Assembly: GCF_009720365.1 (NCBI RefSeq) | Contig: NZ_ML769319.1 | Location: 211,752-275,751 of the forward strand | Direction of reading: 5' to 3' | Source of the DNA: Catellatospora paridis | GTDB lineage: Bacteria; Actinomycetota; Actinomycetes; Mycobacteriales; Micromonosporaceae | DNA: 64,000 nucleotides | Shown here: positions 11,980-21,242 of the stretch, piece after piece | Position numbering within the stretch: the first letter of the stretch is position 1 | Layout of the letters: each line of letters opens with the position of its first letter | Position numbers and translations under genes: made by a program | Notes under the pieces: model-generated | Told to the model about the DNA's origin: nothing | Seen by the model: the letters and a program-made list of their open reading frames with translations, nothing else | The model's database searches: none

Positions 11980-12432
11980 TCAGGCCTTGGGGATGTTGAA
12001 GAGGTTGGCGATGTTGGCGGCCAGCGCGAGGTCGCCCTTGGCCTTCAGCTTGCCGGTCATGAACATCATGACGGGGTTGCCGTTGCCGGAGACCACCTTG
12101 AGGAAGTCGGCCGGGCCCACCGTGACGGCGAGCTTGGGCTCGTTGACCGGGGTCTCGGACAGAGAGCAGGTGCCCTTCGAGATGACCAGCTCGTAGGTGT
12201 CCGAGCCGCCGTCGGCCGCGCCCGTGATGATCCAGTGGATGACCGCCTCGGTGTTGCCCGCACGGTCGGGGCGGAAGAGGCCGGGCATCCGGCGGAAGAT
12301 CTCGTCCAGGACCTTGGTGCGTAGGTCGCCGCCGAGCACCTCGTTCAGCTGCGCGTCGGAAGCGTTCTTGACCAGGCTTGCGAACTGCGCCGGGTCGAGG
12401 GAGCTGAAGTCGGACAGGTTCAAGTCGGCCAT
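11980..12432 (-). CDS. SCP2 sterol-binding domain protein
   Basis: The 150-aa protein is a single sterol-carrier-protein-2 fold: amphipathic N-terminal helices (DFSSLDPAQFASLVKNASDAQL), a beta sheet with VIHWIITGAADGGSDTYELVI, and a C-terminal helix after PVMMFMTGKLKAKGDLALAANI. SCP2 domains bind lipids and acyl-CoA. It heads a minus-strand unit with the acyl-CoA dehydrogenase and, after a further promoter, the acyl-CoA ligase. The ATG at 12432 is chosen because GGAGG lies 5 nt upstream. It is divergent from the TetR gene, with two operator-like sites in the 67-bp gap. Confidence 0.92.
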   Translation of the reverse strand: MADLNLSDFSSLDPAQFASLVKNASDAQLNEVLGGDLRTKVLDEIFRRMPGLFRPDRAGNTEAVIHWIITGAADGGSDTYELVISKGTCSLSETPVNEPKLAVTVGPADFLKVVSGNGNPVMMFMTGKLKAKGDLALAANIANLFNIPKA

Positions 12433-12456
12433 GATGTCCTCCATAACCATTGGAAC

Positions 12457-12486
12457 TTACTCGTGCGTAACCTTACGACGGAGTAG
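12457..12486. promoter_or_regulatory. Two tandem TTAC-N6-GTA operator sites between SCP2 and tetR genes
   Basis: TTACTCGTGCGTAA (12457-12470) and TTACGACGGAGTAG (12473-12486) are spaced 16 bp apart in the divergent promoter. Paired sites between a TetR gene and its divergent neighbour are typical of autoregulation. Confidence 0.6.
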
Positions 12487-12499
12487 GTAGGCTGGCAAG

Positions 12500-13183
12500 G
12501 TGCAGAGCAACCCACTTCCTCCAGGTGACGACGCGCCGGCTGGTCCGCGCGCCGGGGACACCCCGCGCGGCCGGGTGCCGCGAGCGGAGCGCGAGCAGCA
12601 GATGCTCGACGCCGCGGTGCTGGTGTTCTCCCGCCGGGGATTCCACCACGCCAACATGGACGAGATCGCCGAGCTGTCCGGCGTGTCCAAGCCCATGGTG
12701 TATGCGTACCTCGGCACCAAGGAGGAACTGTTCATCGCCTGCCTGCGCCGCGAATCGGCGCGCCTGGTCAGCGGCCTGGCCGCCGCGGCCGATCCCACCC
12801 TCCCCCCGGACCTGCAACTGTGGCAGGGGTTCAAAGGTTTCTTCGAGTTCGTCGGCGCGCACCGCGACGGCTGGTCGGTGCTCTACCGGCAGGCCCGCAC
12901 CCAGCAGCCGTTCTCGGTGGAGGTCGCCGCGATGCGCGAGACCGTCGTCGAGGTGATCACCGATCGGCTCGACGGGGCGCTGCGGCTGGAGGGCAGGCAG
13001 GTCAAACCCGACGACCTCACGGCGATGGCGCTGACGCTGGTCGGCGCGAGCGAGTCGCTCGCCGACTGGCTGGCCGACCACCCCGACGAAGACCCCGGGC
13101 GTACGGCGACGCGTCTGATGAACGCCGTCTGGCTCGGCGCCGACCAGCTCATGCGCGGAGTGGCCTGGCGTCCACCGGCCTGA
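12500..13183 (+). CDS. TetR-family transcriptional regulator
   Basis: The 227-aa protein has an N-terminal TetR helix-turn-helix at about residues 32-78 (EQQMLDAAVLVFSRRGFHHA, MDEIAELSGVSKPMVYAYLG, TKEELFIACL). The C-terminal ligand domain is unassigned. It starts at GTG with a short leader and is divergent from the SCP2/acyl-CoA dehydrogenase unit. By family behaviour it should repress itself and its neighbours and release on a lipid or acyl-CoA ligand. The repeated TTAC-N6-GTAA motif in nearby lipid-gene promoters is the best candidate for its binding site. Confidence 0.9.
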   Translation: MQSNPLPPGDDAPAGPRAGDTPRGRVPRAEREQQMLDAAVLVFSRRGFHHANMDEIAELSGVSKPMVYAYLGTKEELFIACLRRESARLVSGLAAAADPTLPPDLQLWQGFKGFFEFVGAHRDGWSVLYRQARTQQPFSVEVAAMRETVVEVITDRLDGALRLEGRQVKPDDLTAMALTLVGASESLADWLADHPDEDPGRTATRLMNAVWLGADQLMRGVAWRPPA

Positions 13184-13315
13184 CCCGCACGAGAAGGGGG
13201 CGCACCGCCGGTGGCGCCCGGCGGGGGAGGGGGGCCGGGCCCGCCGGGCGGGACGGGGGGACAGCACCGCCCGGACCGGCTCCGGTCCACCAGCCCGGCC
13301 GGCTGCGAGATGCGG

Positions 13316-13912
13316 TCAGCTCGCCGCCGGGCTCGGCGCGGTGGTGGGGCGAAGCACGGCACAGGCCTGCATCGCCGCCGCCACCTTCGGATCGGCGGTC
13401 GCGAGCTGCTGCCCGGGTGTGAACTCCACACCGCGTTCAGCGAGGCAGTTGCGGTACGCCGCGTTGGCCCCGTTGTCGCCCCGGTTGCCACCGAAGCCTC
13501 CACCGGGTCCGCCGCTGGGGCGCACCGCTGCGCAAGCCTGCTGTGCCTGCTGCCACTTCTCGGCGTCCACGCCGTCCGGTGCCCGCATACCCCCGCCGGG
13601 GCCGCCGAAACCACCCGGCTGCCCGCTGGGGCGCACGGTCGGCCGAGCGGTAGGTCGGGCGGTCGGCTGGTTCGTGGGCCGCGCCGTCGGCGCGCCGGAC
13701 GGTCTGCCCTGCCCCTGACCGAAGCCCTCCGGCAGCGTGATCCCCTGTTCCTTCAGGCACGCGGCGTACGCGGCGAACCCGCTCGTCTCGCCGCCGGAGG
13801 CGGTCTGACCGGTGGTGTCGTCGCCGGAACCGCAGGCTGCGGCGAGGCCGAGCACGGCGATCGCGACGGCGGCGGTGAGGGCGGCGCGGGAGTGTCTCTT
13901 CGGCGTCTTCAC
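13316..13912 (-). CDS. Lipoprotein with two cysteine-centred repeats and TARPT linker
   Basis: The 198-aa protein has a lipoprotein signal ending VLGLAAACGSG (lipobox Cys at about residue 27). It then has a first unit around YAACLKEQGITLPEGF, a disordered linker of PTARPT-type repeats and Gly/Pro-rich segments, and a second unit around YRNCLAERGVEFTPGQQL. A similar C-x5-GV unit pair occurs in the lipoprotein at 25036-25560, also next to an ABC exporter. It is encoded divergently from the adaptor gene at 14046. I know no characterised function; an extracytoplasmic accessory to the exporter is an inference. Confidence 0.8.
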   Translation of the reverse strand: MKTPKRHSRAALTAAVAIAVLGLAAACGSGDDTTGQTASGGETSGFAAYAACLKEQGITLPEGFGQGQGRPSGAPTARPTNQPTARPTARPTVRPSGQPGGFGGPGGGMRAPDGVDAEKWQQAQQACAAVRPSGGPGGGFGGNRGDNGANAAYRNCLAERGVEFTPGQQLATADPKVAAAMQACAVLRPTTAPSPAAS

Positions 13913-13981
13913 CTGCGCGAGCCTGCGCGCCGCGGCTCAGGGCTCGCTCGACCGTGCCTCAGGATGCGCTGGGAGTGGCGG

Positions 13982-14003
13982 GCTTTGAGGTGGCTCCGAG
14001 GTG
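13982..14003 (+). promoter_or_regulatory. Tandem 11-bp direct repeat upstream of adaptor gene
   Basis: GCTTTGAGGTG (13982-13992) is followed directly by GCTCCGAGGTG (13993-14003). Head-to-tail repeats with helical-turn spacing are typical of OmpR/PhoB-family regulators. TCCGAGG recurs upstream of the response regulator (15377, 15399) and of the second adaptor (19232). Confidence 0.4.
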
Positions 14004-14045
14004 GGCTGAAGCGATCACCGAGCGGCGGCCGCGAGACTCCCGGCC

Positions 14046-15350
14046 ATGACGTTCGTGGTGCGCGGAAAGCGACGCCGGTGGGTGGCCGCGGGCGCGGCGG
14101 TGCTCATCGCCGCCGCGGTGGTGACGGTGCTCGTGGTGCAGGGCGGTGACCCGGCCCCGGCGGCCGCGGCGACGGTCGCGGTACAGCGGGGCGAGGTCAC
14201 CTCGTCGGTCGCGGCATCGGGCAAGGTGTCCCCGGTCGCCACCCGCGAGCTGGCCTTCTCCGTGGCGGGCACGCTCACCGCGGTGCTGGTGAAGCCGGGC
14301 GACGAGGTGGTCGTGGGGCAGGACCTGGCGACGATCGACGACGCCGACGCCCGGGAGGCCCGCGACGACGCGGCCAACGCGCTGTCCGAGGCCGAGCAGG
14401 CCCTCGCCGACGCCCAGGACGCCGCCGACAGCGCCGACACCACCACCGGCTGCACCACCGCACGCGCCGCGGCGTACGACTCGGTCCCTGCCGTGACGGC
14501 GGTGCTGCTCACCCAGCCGGCGTCGACCACCACGCCGGACCCGGCCGACGCTTCACCGTCGAGCAGCCCGTCACCGTCCGCCTCGCCGCAGCCCTCAGCC
14601 TCGGTCAAGCCGTCGGCGTCGGCCCAGCCCTCGGCCGCGCCGTCGCGCACGTCCGCGCCCAGCACCGGACCCGGCGGCTGCTCGTCCGGCGGTTCCTCGT
14701 CCGGCGGCTCGACCAACGGCGGCGGCGCGACCGGCGGGCGCGGCGGGGACGCGATCTACTCCGCCCAGGTCGCGGTGAACAAGGCCGAGGCCGACCTGGC
14801 CAAGGCCGAGCGCAACCTGGCCGGCACGACGATCACGGCGCCGGTCGCGGCGAAGGTGCTCAGCGTCGGCGGCCGGGCCGGGGACACGGCGAGCACCGCG
14901 ACCTTCATCACCCTCGGCGTCGTCGCCACGATGATGGTCGAGGCCGAGTTCGCCGAGGCCGACACGGTGAGCCTGGCCGTCGGCCAGCCCGCCACGGTCA
15001 CCCTGGCCAATCGCCCCGACGAGGTTCTGCCCGCCACCATCGCCCAGGTCGCCGCCACCGGCACCGCCACCGGCACCCTGGTCCGCTACCACGTGCTGCT
15101 CGCTTTCGACGGAGCGCCGGAGGGCCTGCTCATCGGCCAGAGCGCCACCGCAGGCGTCGTCCTGGCCCGAGCCGAAGGTCTCCTGCTGCCCCAATCCGCC
15201 GTACGCGTGACCGGCGACGACACCGGCGAGGTGAAACTCCCCGACGGCACGACCCGCGCCATCGGCATCGGCCTGCGCGGCGACGGCGACGTCGAAATCC
15301 TCTCCGGCCTCACCGAGAACACCCAGGTCCGCCTCAACGCCCGGGCCTGA
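14046..15350 (+). CDS. MacA/HlyD-like periplasmic adaptor with disordered hairpin tip
   Basis: The 434-aa protein is membrane-anchored by an N-terminal segment (about residues 11-30). A half-lipoyl domain follows (VAVQRGEVTSSVAASGKV, then GTLTAVLVKPGDEVVVGQDL), then a short coiled-coil arm rich in Ala/Asp/Glu. A Ser/Pro/Gly-rich insertion of about 90 residues stands in for the hairpin tip and includes two Cys. The second coil (VAVNKAEADLAKAERNL), second half-lipoyl segment and beta-barrel domains complete the fold. Adaptors of this type couple an ABC exporter to envelope partners. No ABC genes follow directly; the next genes are a two-component pair, and the exporter may be the one at 20443-22444. 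Confidence 0.88.
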   Translation: MTFVVRGKRRRWVAAGAAVLIAAAVVTVLVVQGGDPAPAAAATVAVQRGEVTSSVAASGKVSPVATRELAFSVAGTLTAVLVKPGDEVVVGQDLATIDDADAREARDDAANALSEAEQALADAQDAADSADTTTGCTTARAAAYDSVPAVTAVLLTQPASTTTPDPADASPSSSPSPSASPQPSASVKPSASAQPSAAPSRTSAPSTGPGGCSSGGSSSGGSTNGGGATGGRGGDAIYSAQVAVNKAEADLAKAERNLAGTTITAPVAAKVLSVGGRAGDTASTATFITLGVVATMMVEAEFAEADTVSLAVGQPATVTLANRPDEVLPATIAQVAATGTATGTLVRYHVLLAFDGAPEGLLIGQSATAGVVLARAEGLLLPQSAVRVTGDDTGEVKLPDGTTRAIGIGLRGDGDVEILSGLTENTQVRLNARA

Positions 15351-15372
15351 CCCGGCCCGGACGGTGTTCACG

Positions 15373-15405
15373 GGGTTCCGAGGGTGCTCCCAGGGTTCTC
15401 CGAGG
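15373..15405 (+). promoter_or_regulatory. Direct repeats upstream of response-regulator gene
   Basis: Two related blocks, GGGTTCCGAGG (15373-15383) and GGGTTCTCCGAGG (15393-15405), lie 54-86 nt before the regulator start codon. They share TCCGAGG with repeats upstream of both adaptor genes, consistent with autoregulation. This is inferred from pattern only. Confidence 0.4.
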
Positions 15406-15458
15406 TATGACGGATACAACGGGCTCACAGGCAGGACCGAGGTAGCAGGGAGCCGGCA

Positions 15459-16196
15459 GTGACGCAGCAGCAGGAGCGGGCGCGGACCAGGGTGCTGGTC
15501 GTCGACGACGAGGCCAACATCTGCGCGCTGCTGTCGGCGACGCTGCGGCTGGTCGAGTTCGACGTGCGGGTCGCGCACACCGGCCGGGACGCGCTCATCA
15601 CGGCCGAGGAGTTCCAGCCCGACCTGGTCGTGCTCGACGTCATGCTGCCCGACCTGGACGGCTTCGAGGTCGCCCGGCAACTGCGGGCCGACGGCCGCGG
15701 GCCGGACAACGCCCTGGTGCCCGTGCTGTTCCTGACCGCCCGGCACTCCGTGGAGGACCGCATCTCCGGGCTGACCGTCGGCGCGGACGACTATGTCACC
15801 AAGCCGTTCAGCCTGGAGGAGGTCGTGCTGCGCATCCGCGCCATCCTGCGGCGCAGCCGGCCCAGCGGCGATCAGATCGACAGCGGCGTGCTCCGCTACG
15901 CGGACCTCGAACTGCACGAGGACGCGCACGAGGTGCGCCGGGGCGGCAAGTTGGTCGACCTCTCCCCGACCGAGTTCAACCTGCTGCGCTACCTGCTCGT
16001 CAACGCGGGCCGGGTGGTCTCCAAGGCGCAGATCCTGGACCGGGTGTGGAGCTACGACTTCGGCGGCGACGGTCGCATCGTCGAGTCGTACGTCTACTAC
16101 CTGCGCAAGAAGGTCGACAAGTGGGACCCGCCGCTGATCCACACCGTGCGCGGCGTCGGGTACGCGCTGCGCCTGCCCCGAGGTGGCCAGGAATGA
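15459..16196 (+). CDS. OmpR-family response regulator
   Basis: The 245-aa protein has a receiver domain (VLVVDDEANICALL; phosphoacceptor Asp60 in VVLDVMLPDLDGFEV; TARHSVEDRISGLTVGADDYVTKPF with the conserved Lys). A C-terminal winged helix follows (LSPTEFNLLRYLLVNAGRVV, SYVYYLRKKVDKW, HTVRGVGYALR). It overlaps the histidine kinase start by 4 nt (ATGA), so the two are translationally coupled. It probably controls the adaptor and exporter genes on either side, since similar TCCGAGG repeats lie in front of them. Confidence 0.96.
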   Translation: MTQQQERARTRVLVVDDEANICALLSATLRLVEFDVRVAHTGRDALITAEEFQPDLVVLDVMLPDLDGFEVARQLRADGRGPDNALVPVLFLTARHSVEDRISGLTVGADDYVTKPFSLEEVVLRIRAILRRSRPSGDQIDSGVLRYADLELHEDAHEVRRGGKLVDLSPTEFNLLRYLLVNAGRVVSKAQILDRVWSYDFGGDGRIVESYVYYLRKKVDKWDPPLIHTVRGVGYALRLPRGGQE

Positions 16197-17905
16197 TCCG
16201 CCCACCGTGGCGGCGGTGGACCCTGCGTACCCGGATGGTGGTCGCGGTGGTAGCCCTGGCCGGGGTGGCCCTGCTCATCACCGACTTCGTCGCCGCCACG
16301 ACGCTGCGCCACTACCTGGCGCAGCAGCTCGACGAGGACGTGCGCGAGCTGAACCGCTTCGGCAGCGGGCCCTGGCCCGGCGGCTTCGGTAACCGGCCGC
16401 CGGCGGGGCCGGACGCCATCCGGACCCCCTCGGGCCCGGGCACCGGGCAGCCAGGCCCGACGGCGACGGCGTCACCGCTGCCCGCCGCCACCGCGCAGCC
16501 GGCCCCGTCCCCGACCGTGCCGGTCGGCGCGTCGACCACGGCCAACGACGTCATCTGCGAAGGGCGGTTCGGCGCGGCCGGCGGCGGTGCGCTGCCACCT
16601 GGCCAGGGCGACACCATCGTGAGCTTCTACGACGCGGAGGGGCGGTTCGTCTGCCGCGTGAGCAACGGCATCAAGGCCGCGGAGGGGCCGCAGCTGACCT
16701 TTGCGCAGCTCCAGGAGAACGCGCACGTCGGCACCGGACGTGACGCGGGCAAGGTGTTCACCGCGGCCGGCCCCTCCGGGCAGGACTTCCGGGTGACCGT
16801 GAGCAGGACCCAGGACGGCAGGACCCAGGACGGCAGGTACCGCGTCTCGGCCATCGCGCTCGACCGGGTCCAGAACACCGCGAACCTGGTGCTGCTGGTC
16901 GTGCTGGCCGTGGGCGGGCTGGTGCTGCTGGGTCTGGGCTTCGCGGCGTACAGCGTGGTCCGGATCGGGCTGCGGCCGCTGACCAACATGGAGCACGCCG
17001 CGGCGCAGATCGCCGGTGGCGACCTGACCGCCCGCGTGCCCGATCCCGACCCGCACACCGAACCCGGCAGGCTCGGCCTCGCGCTCAACACCATGCTGGG
17101 CCGGATCGAGGCGGCGGTCACCGCGCGGGCCGCCTCCGAGCAGCGGCTGCGGCAGTTCCTCGCGGACGCCTCGCACGAGCTGCGCACCCCGCTCACCTCG
17201 ATCCGCGGCTTCGCCGAGCTGTACCGCCGCGGCGGTGCGCCGCCCGGCCCGGAGCTGGACGAGGCCATGTCCCGTATCGAGCAGGAGGCCGGCCGGATGG
17301 GCCTGCTGGTCGAGGACCTGCTGCTGCTGGCCGCGCTGGACGAGGAGCGCCCGCTGCAGCAGTCCCGGGTGGACCTGCTCGCGGTGGCGGCCGACACGGT
17401 CCGCGACGCGCACGTGCGCACCCCGGGCCGGACCGTGGAGCTGGCCGGGTTCGAGCCGGTCGGCGTACTGGGCGATGAGCACCGCCTGCGCCAGGTGGCG
17501 ACGAACCTGGTGGCGAACGCGCTCCAGCACACCCCGGCGGACGCCCGGGTCACGTTGAGGGTGAGCCACCGCGGCGGCGAAGCCGCCGACGAACCGTTCG
17601 AACTGCCGGTGGCCCGCGACAGCGGCCCGGTGGTCGCGGCCGTCGGCGCGGATCTCGACCCGGACCTGCCGGTGGCAGTGCTGGAGGTCGAGGACACCGG
17701 GCCAGGGGTGCCGCCGGAGCACGCCGCCCGCATCTTCGAGCGGCTGTACCGTGCCGACCCGCACCGCGCCCGCAGCCACGGTGGAGCGGGCCTGGGCCTG
17801 GCCATCGCCTCGGCGATCGTGAAGGCCCACGGCGGCCGCATCGAGCTGTCCACGTCCCCCGGGGTGGGCTCCACGTTCCGAGTACTCCTGCCGCTTGCTA
17901 CTTAA
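16193..17905 (+). CDS. Sensor histidine kinase
   Basis: The 570-aa kinase has an N-terminal membrane segment (about residues 15-37) and a large extracytoplasmic region of about 200 residues. That region begins with a Pro/Thr/Gly-rich disordered stretch and includes a short duplicated TQDGR motif. A second membrane segment near residues 225-250, a HAMP domain, the phosphoacceptor His328 in ASHELRTPLTSIRGF, and the catalytic domain (N box LRQVATNLVANALQHT, G1 VEDTGPGVPP, G2 HGGAGLGLAIA) follow. It pairs with the upstream response regulator. Its signal is unknown; the exporter context suggests envelope stress or a toxic peptide. Confidence 0.95.
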   Translation: MIRPPWRRWTLRTRMVVAVVALAGVALLITDFVAATTLRHYLAQQLDEDVRELNRFGSGPWPGGFGNRPPAGPDAIRTPSGPGTGQPGPTATASPLPAATAQPAPSPTVPVGASTTANDVICEGRFGAAGGGALPPGQGDTIVSFYDAEGRFVCRVSNGIKAAEGPQLTFAQLQENAHVGTGRDAGKVFTAAGPSGQDFRVTVSRTQDGRTQDGRYRVSAIALDRVQNTANLVLLVVLAVGGLVLLGLGFAAYSVVRIGLRPLTNMEHAAAQIAGGDLTARVPDPDPHTEPGRLGLALNTMLGRIEAAVTARAASEQRLRQFLADASHELRTPLTSIRGFAELYRRGGAPPGPELDEAMSRIEQEAGRMGLLVEDLLLLAALDEERPLQQSRVDLLAVAADTVRDAHVRTPGRTVELAGFEPVGVLGDEHRLRQVATNLVANALQHTPADARVTLRVSHRGGEAADEPFELPVARDSGPVVAAVGADLDPDLPVAVLEVEDTGPGVPPEHAARIFERLYRADPHRARSHGGAGLGLAIASAIVKAHGGRIELSTSPGVGSTFRVLLPLAT

Positions 17906-17923
17906 CGCGCATCTCGGCGATTG

Positions 17924-17996
17924 TTTGATACCTTCAGGGCCTCTAGGTATCAAGACGAGGCTCCTTTGATACCTAACCCTCTGTTGAGTATCAAAG
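17924..17996. promoter_or_regulatory. Four spaced TTTGATAC half-sites (operator array) before fic gene
   Basis: Half-sites lie at 17924-17932 (forward), 17946-17953 (reverse), 17965-17973 (forward) and 17988-17996 (reverse). Their centres are 19-23 bp apart, roughly two helical turns. The second pair extends to a perfect 13-bp inverted repeat. The last half-site overlaps the ribosome-binding site of the fic gene, so binding there would block both promoter escape and translation. Confidence 0.65.
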
Positions 17997-18005
17997 GAGC
18001 GAGGG

Positions 18006-19217
18006 ATGTTGCGGGACCAGTTTCTCCCCGCCCAGTGGCCGTACGTGGTCCGTGCGGAACGAAACTACCTGGCCTTTCTGCCCCCGCCCCTGCCTCCACA
18101 CATGGACCTCAGCGGCACTCTGCTGAGCCGGTTGTCGGCGGCCGACCGCGCCGTCGGCGAGTTGGCAGGTGTCGCCCGCACGCTGCCGGGCCCGGAGTTG
18201 CTGGCGGCGTCCCTGATCAGGCATGAGGCGGTCTTGTCGAGCCAGATCGAGGGCACCCGGGCCACCATGTTCGACCTGGCCCTGTTCGAGGCGGAGCCAT
18301 CGGCTGCCGAGGCGGCGGACACCAACGAGGTGTTCAACTACGTGCTCGCCACCGAGCAGCTGTTGGACCCGGATCGGCGCCTGCCGCTGAGCCTGCCGTT
18401 GCTTCTGGAAGCGCACCGTACGCTGCTGGCCGGTGTGCGTGGCGGTCATGCCACGCCGGGCGAGTTCCGCCGCAGCCAGAATTGGATCGGTCCGCCGGGA
18501 TGCACGCTCAATGACGCTACATATGTCCCGCCACCGCCGGAGCGACTTTGGGAGTGCCTCGATCCGCTGGAGCGGTACCTGCATGCCGATCGTGAGCTGC
18601 CGCCGCTGCTCGCGATCGGGTGCCTGCACTACCAGTTCGAGGCGATCCACCCTTTCCTCGACGGCAACGGCCGTGTGGGGCGCTTGTTGATCATGTTGTT
18701 GCTGGTGGAGTGGGGTCTGCTGCCGGGTGCGGTGCTCGACCTGTCCGCCTTCATCGAACCCCGCCGGGACGAGTACTACGCCCGGCTGCTTGCCGTCTCC
18801 ACGCAGGGCGACTGGGGAGGATGGCTGCAGTTCTTCCTGGAGGGCGTGACCGTCCAGGCGCAGGATGCCGTGAGCAGGGCGCGCGCACTGTCCGCACTGC
18901 GAGCCGACTATCGGTCGCGAGTGACCACCGCGCGTGCCTCTGCGCTGTTGCCGCGACTTGTCGACGCTCTCTTCGAGCGCCAGTCGCTGACCATCGCGCG
19001 GGCACAGGAGTTGCTGGCGGTCAGCTCACGCTCGGCCGCGCTGGCCGTGGAACGGCTGGTTGACGTCGGGATCCTTCATGAGCTGCGCCGCGGGCGTCGC
19101 CGCTACTTCCTCGCTAACGAGATTATCGATGTAGCCAGCGGTCGCGGAGCCGATCGGTGGCGCGTGTCGCGTGAACCGGAGCGCGGCCAGCGGACGCTGC
19201 CCGGGCTCGAAGGCTGA
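18006..19217 (+). CDS. Fic-domain protein (class II, with C-terminal winged helix)
   Basis: Fic proteins transfer AMP or other nucleotides to target side chains. The 403-aa product has the inhibitory motif SSQIEGT (Glu82) near the N-terminus, as in class II Fic proteins. The catalytic motif is HPFLDGNGRVGR (His215). A C-terminal DNA-binding winged helix (about residues 310-380: RAQELLAVSSRSAALAVERL, VDVGILHELRRGRRRYFLA) follows. This Fic-HTH layout is common in stand-alone Fic proteins thought to be self-regulated. An array of four TTTGATAC sites precedes it. The gene interrupts the two-component and exporter cluster. The target is unknown. Confidence 0.95.
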   Translation: MLRDQFLPAQWPYVVRAERNYLAFLPPPLPPHMDLSGTLLSRLSAADRAVGELAGVARTLPGPELLAASLIRHEAVLSSQIEGTRATMFDLALFEAEPSAAEAADTNEVFNYVLATEQLLDPDRRLPLSLPLLLEAHRTLLAGVRGGHATPGEFRRSQNWIGPPGCTLNDATYVPPPPERLWECLDPLERYLHADRELPPLLAIGCLHYQFEAIHPFLDGNGRVGRLLIMLLLVEWGLLPGAVLDLSAFIEPRRDEYYARLLAVSTQGDWGGWLQFFLEGVTVQAQDAVSRARALSALRADYRSRVTTARASALLPRLVDALFERQSLTIARAQELLAVSSRSAALAVERLVDVGILHELRRGRRRYFLANEIIDVASGRGADRWRVSREPERGQRTLPGLEG

Positions 19218-19273
19218 GGCTCCAAGCTCATTCCGAGGTTGGTGGGAGGTCGCGTCGAGGGCGGGTCGCGACG

Positions 19274-20442
19274 ATGCGTGCCATGCGATTGCGGCGAGGC
19301 ATCCCGCTCGGGCGGACCACACTGATCAACAGCGCTCTCGGGCTGCTGCTGGTCGGCGGCGGCACCTGGGCGTACTTCATGATCAGCGGAGACGCGACGC
19401 CGGCCCAGGCCAACACGTCGCGCACCGTGGCGGTGGCCCAGGGCACGGTGACCGCGACGGTCACCGCCGACGGTTCGATCGAGTCGGCGAACACCATGTC
19501 GGCCGATTTCGCCACCGGCGGCACCGTCACCGCGATCAAGGTGAAGGTCGGTGACAAGGTCGCCAAGAGCGCGGTGCTGGCCACCGTGGACGCGACCGAG
19601 GTGAAGGAGAGCCTGGCCACCGCGAAGCGCAACCTCGACGCGGCTCGGGACGCGCTGGACCGCGCCGAGGACGGCGGTGACGACAGCAGCATCGCCAACG
19701 CAGAGAACCAGGTGGACCAGGCCGAGTCCGCGGTCGCCGCGGCGCAGCGCTCGGTCGACGGCACGGTGCTCAAGGCCCCCATGGCCGGCACCGTCGTGGC
19801 GATCAGCGGCGCGGTCGGCGGTTCCTCGGGCGGCTCGTCCGGTGGCGGGGGCGGCAACAGCTCCTCGTCCTCGTCGTCGAGCGGCTCCGGGTTCGTGCAG
19901 CTGGCCGACCTGACGAAGCTCCAGGTGACGGCGGGTGTCGCCGAGGCCGACGCGACCCGGTTGAAGGTCGGGCAGTCGGCGACGGTCACCTGGAACGCGC
20001 TGACCGGGGCCACCGCGACCGGCAAGGTGTCGGCGATCTCGCCGACGGCGTCCAGCGGCAACACGGTGACGTACCCGATCGAGGTGCTGCTGGACAGCAT
20101 TCCGGAGGGCGCGCGGCTCGGGCAGACGGTCAGCCTGTCGGTGACCGTGGACGAGGTCGCCGACGCGGTCTACGTGCCCGCCGCGGCGGTGCGCACGGCC
20201 GGCGGCCGGACCACGGTGACCGTGGTGAAGGACGGCGTGCAGGAGACCCGGGCCGTCGAGATCGGGCTCAAGGGCGACGCGTACACGGTGATCGTCTCCG
20301 GGGTGACCGTGGGCGAGCAGGTCGTGCTGGCCACCGTGACCAGCGGGACCGGCAACCAGCAGCAGTTCCCGGGCGGCGGGCCGGGCGGCGGCTTCACCGG
20401 CGGCGGCTTCGGCGGCAACACCGGCAACCGGCCGGGCAACCG

Positions 20443-20446
<4 letters not shown>
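19274..20446 (+). CDS. MacA-like membrane-fusion adaptor
   Basis: The 390-aa protein has an N-terminal membrane anchor (about residues 14-36), a lipoyl half (VAVAQGTVTATVTADGSI), a short coiled coil (AKRNLDAARDALDRAEDGG, ENQVDQAESAVAAAQRSV) and the second lipoyl half (LKAPMAGTVVAISGAV). A Gly/Ser-only linker of about 25 residues separates this from the beta-barrel and membrane-proximal domains. The C-terminus is a Gly/Phe/Asn-rich tail. The stop codon overlaps the ABC ATPase GTG by 4 nt, so adaptor, ATPase and permease form an operon. The hairpin is far shorter than in TolC-dependent MacA, in keeping with a cell that lacks an outer membrane of that type. Confidence 0.92.
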
Positions 20447-21177
<731 letters not shown>

Positions 21178-21180
<3 letters not shown>

Positions 21181-21242
21181 GCGAGCGAATCATGTCGACG
21201 CCGACTCATGCCGACGACGAACGTAGCGAGGAGGAGGCATGA
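21178..21242 (+). repeat. Spacer repeat carrying a ribosome-binding site, copy A
   Basis: The gap begins TGAGCGAGCG and ends with a 37-nt block (21206-21242) that matches 35859-35895 at 33 positions. The block contains AGCGAGGAGGAGG and runs into the start codon of the permease, so the repeat itself provides ribosome site and ATG. Confidence 0.7.

Noticed and set aside
9003-13183. Acyl-CoA ligase cluster as part of a polyketide or peptide synthetase locus
   Set aside because: No carrier protein, ketosynthase or condensation domain is present; the neighbours are catabolic lipid genes.
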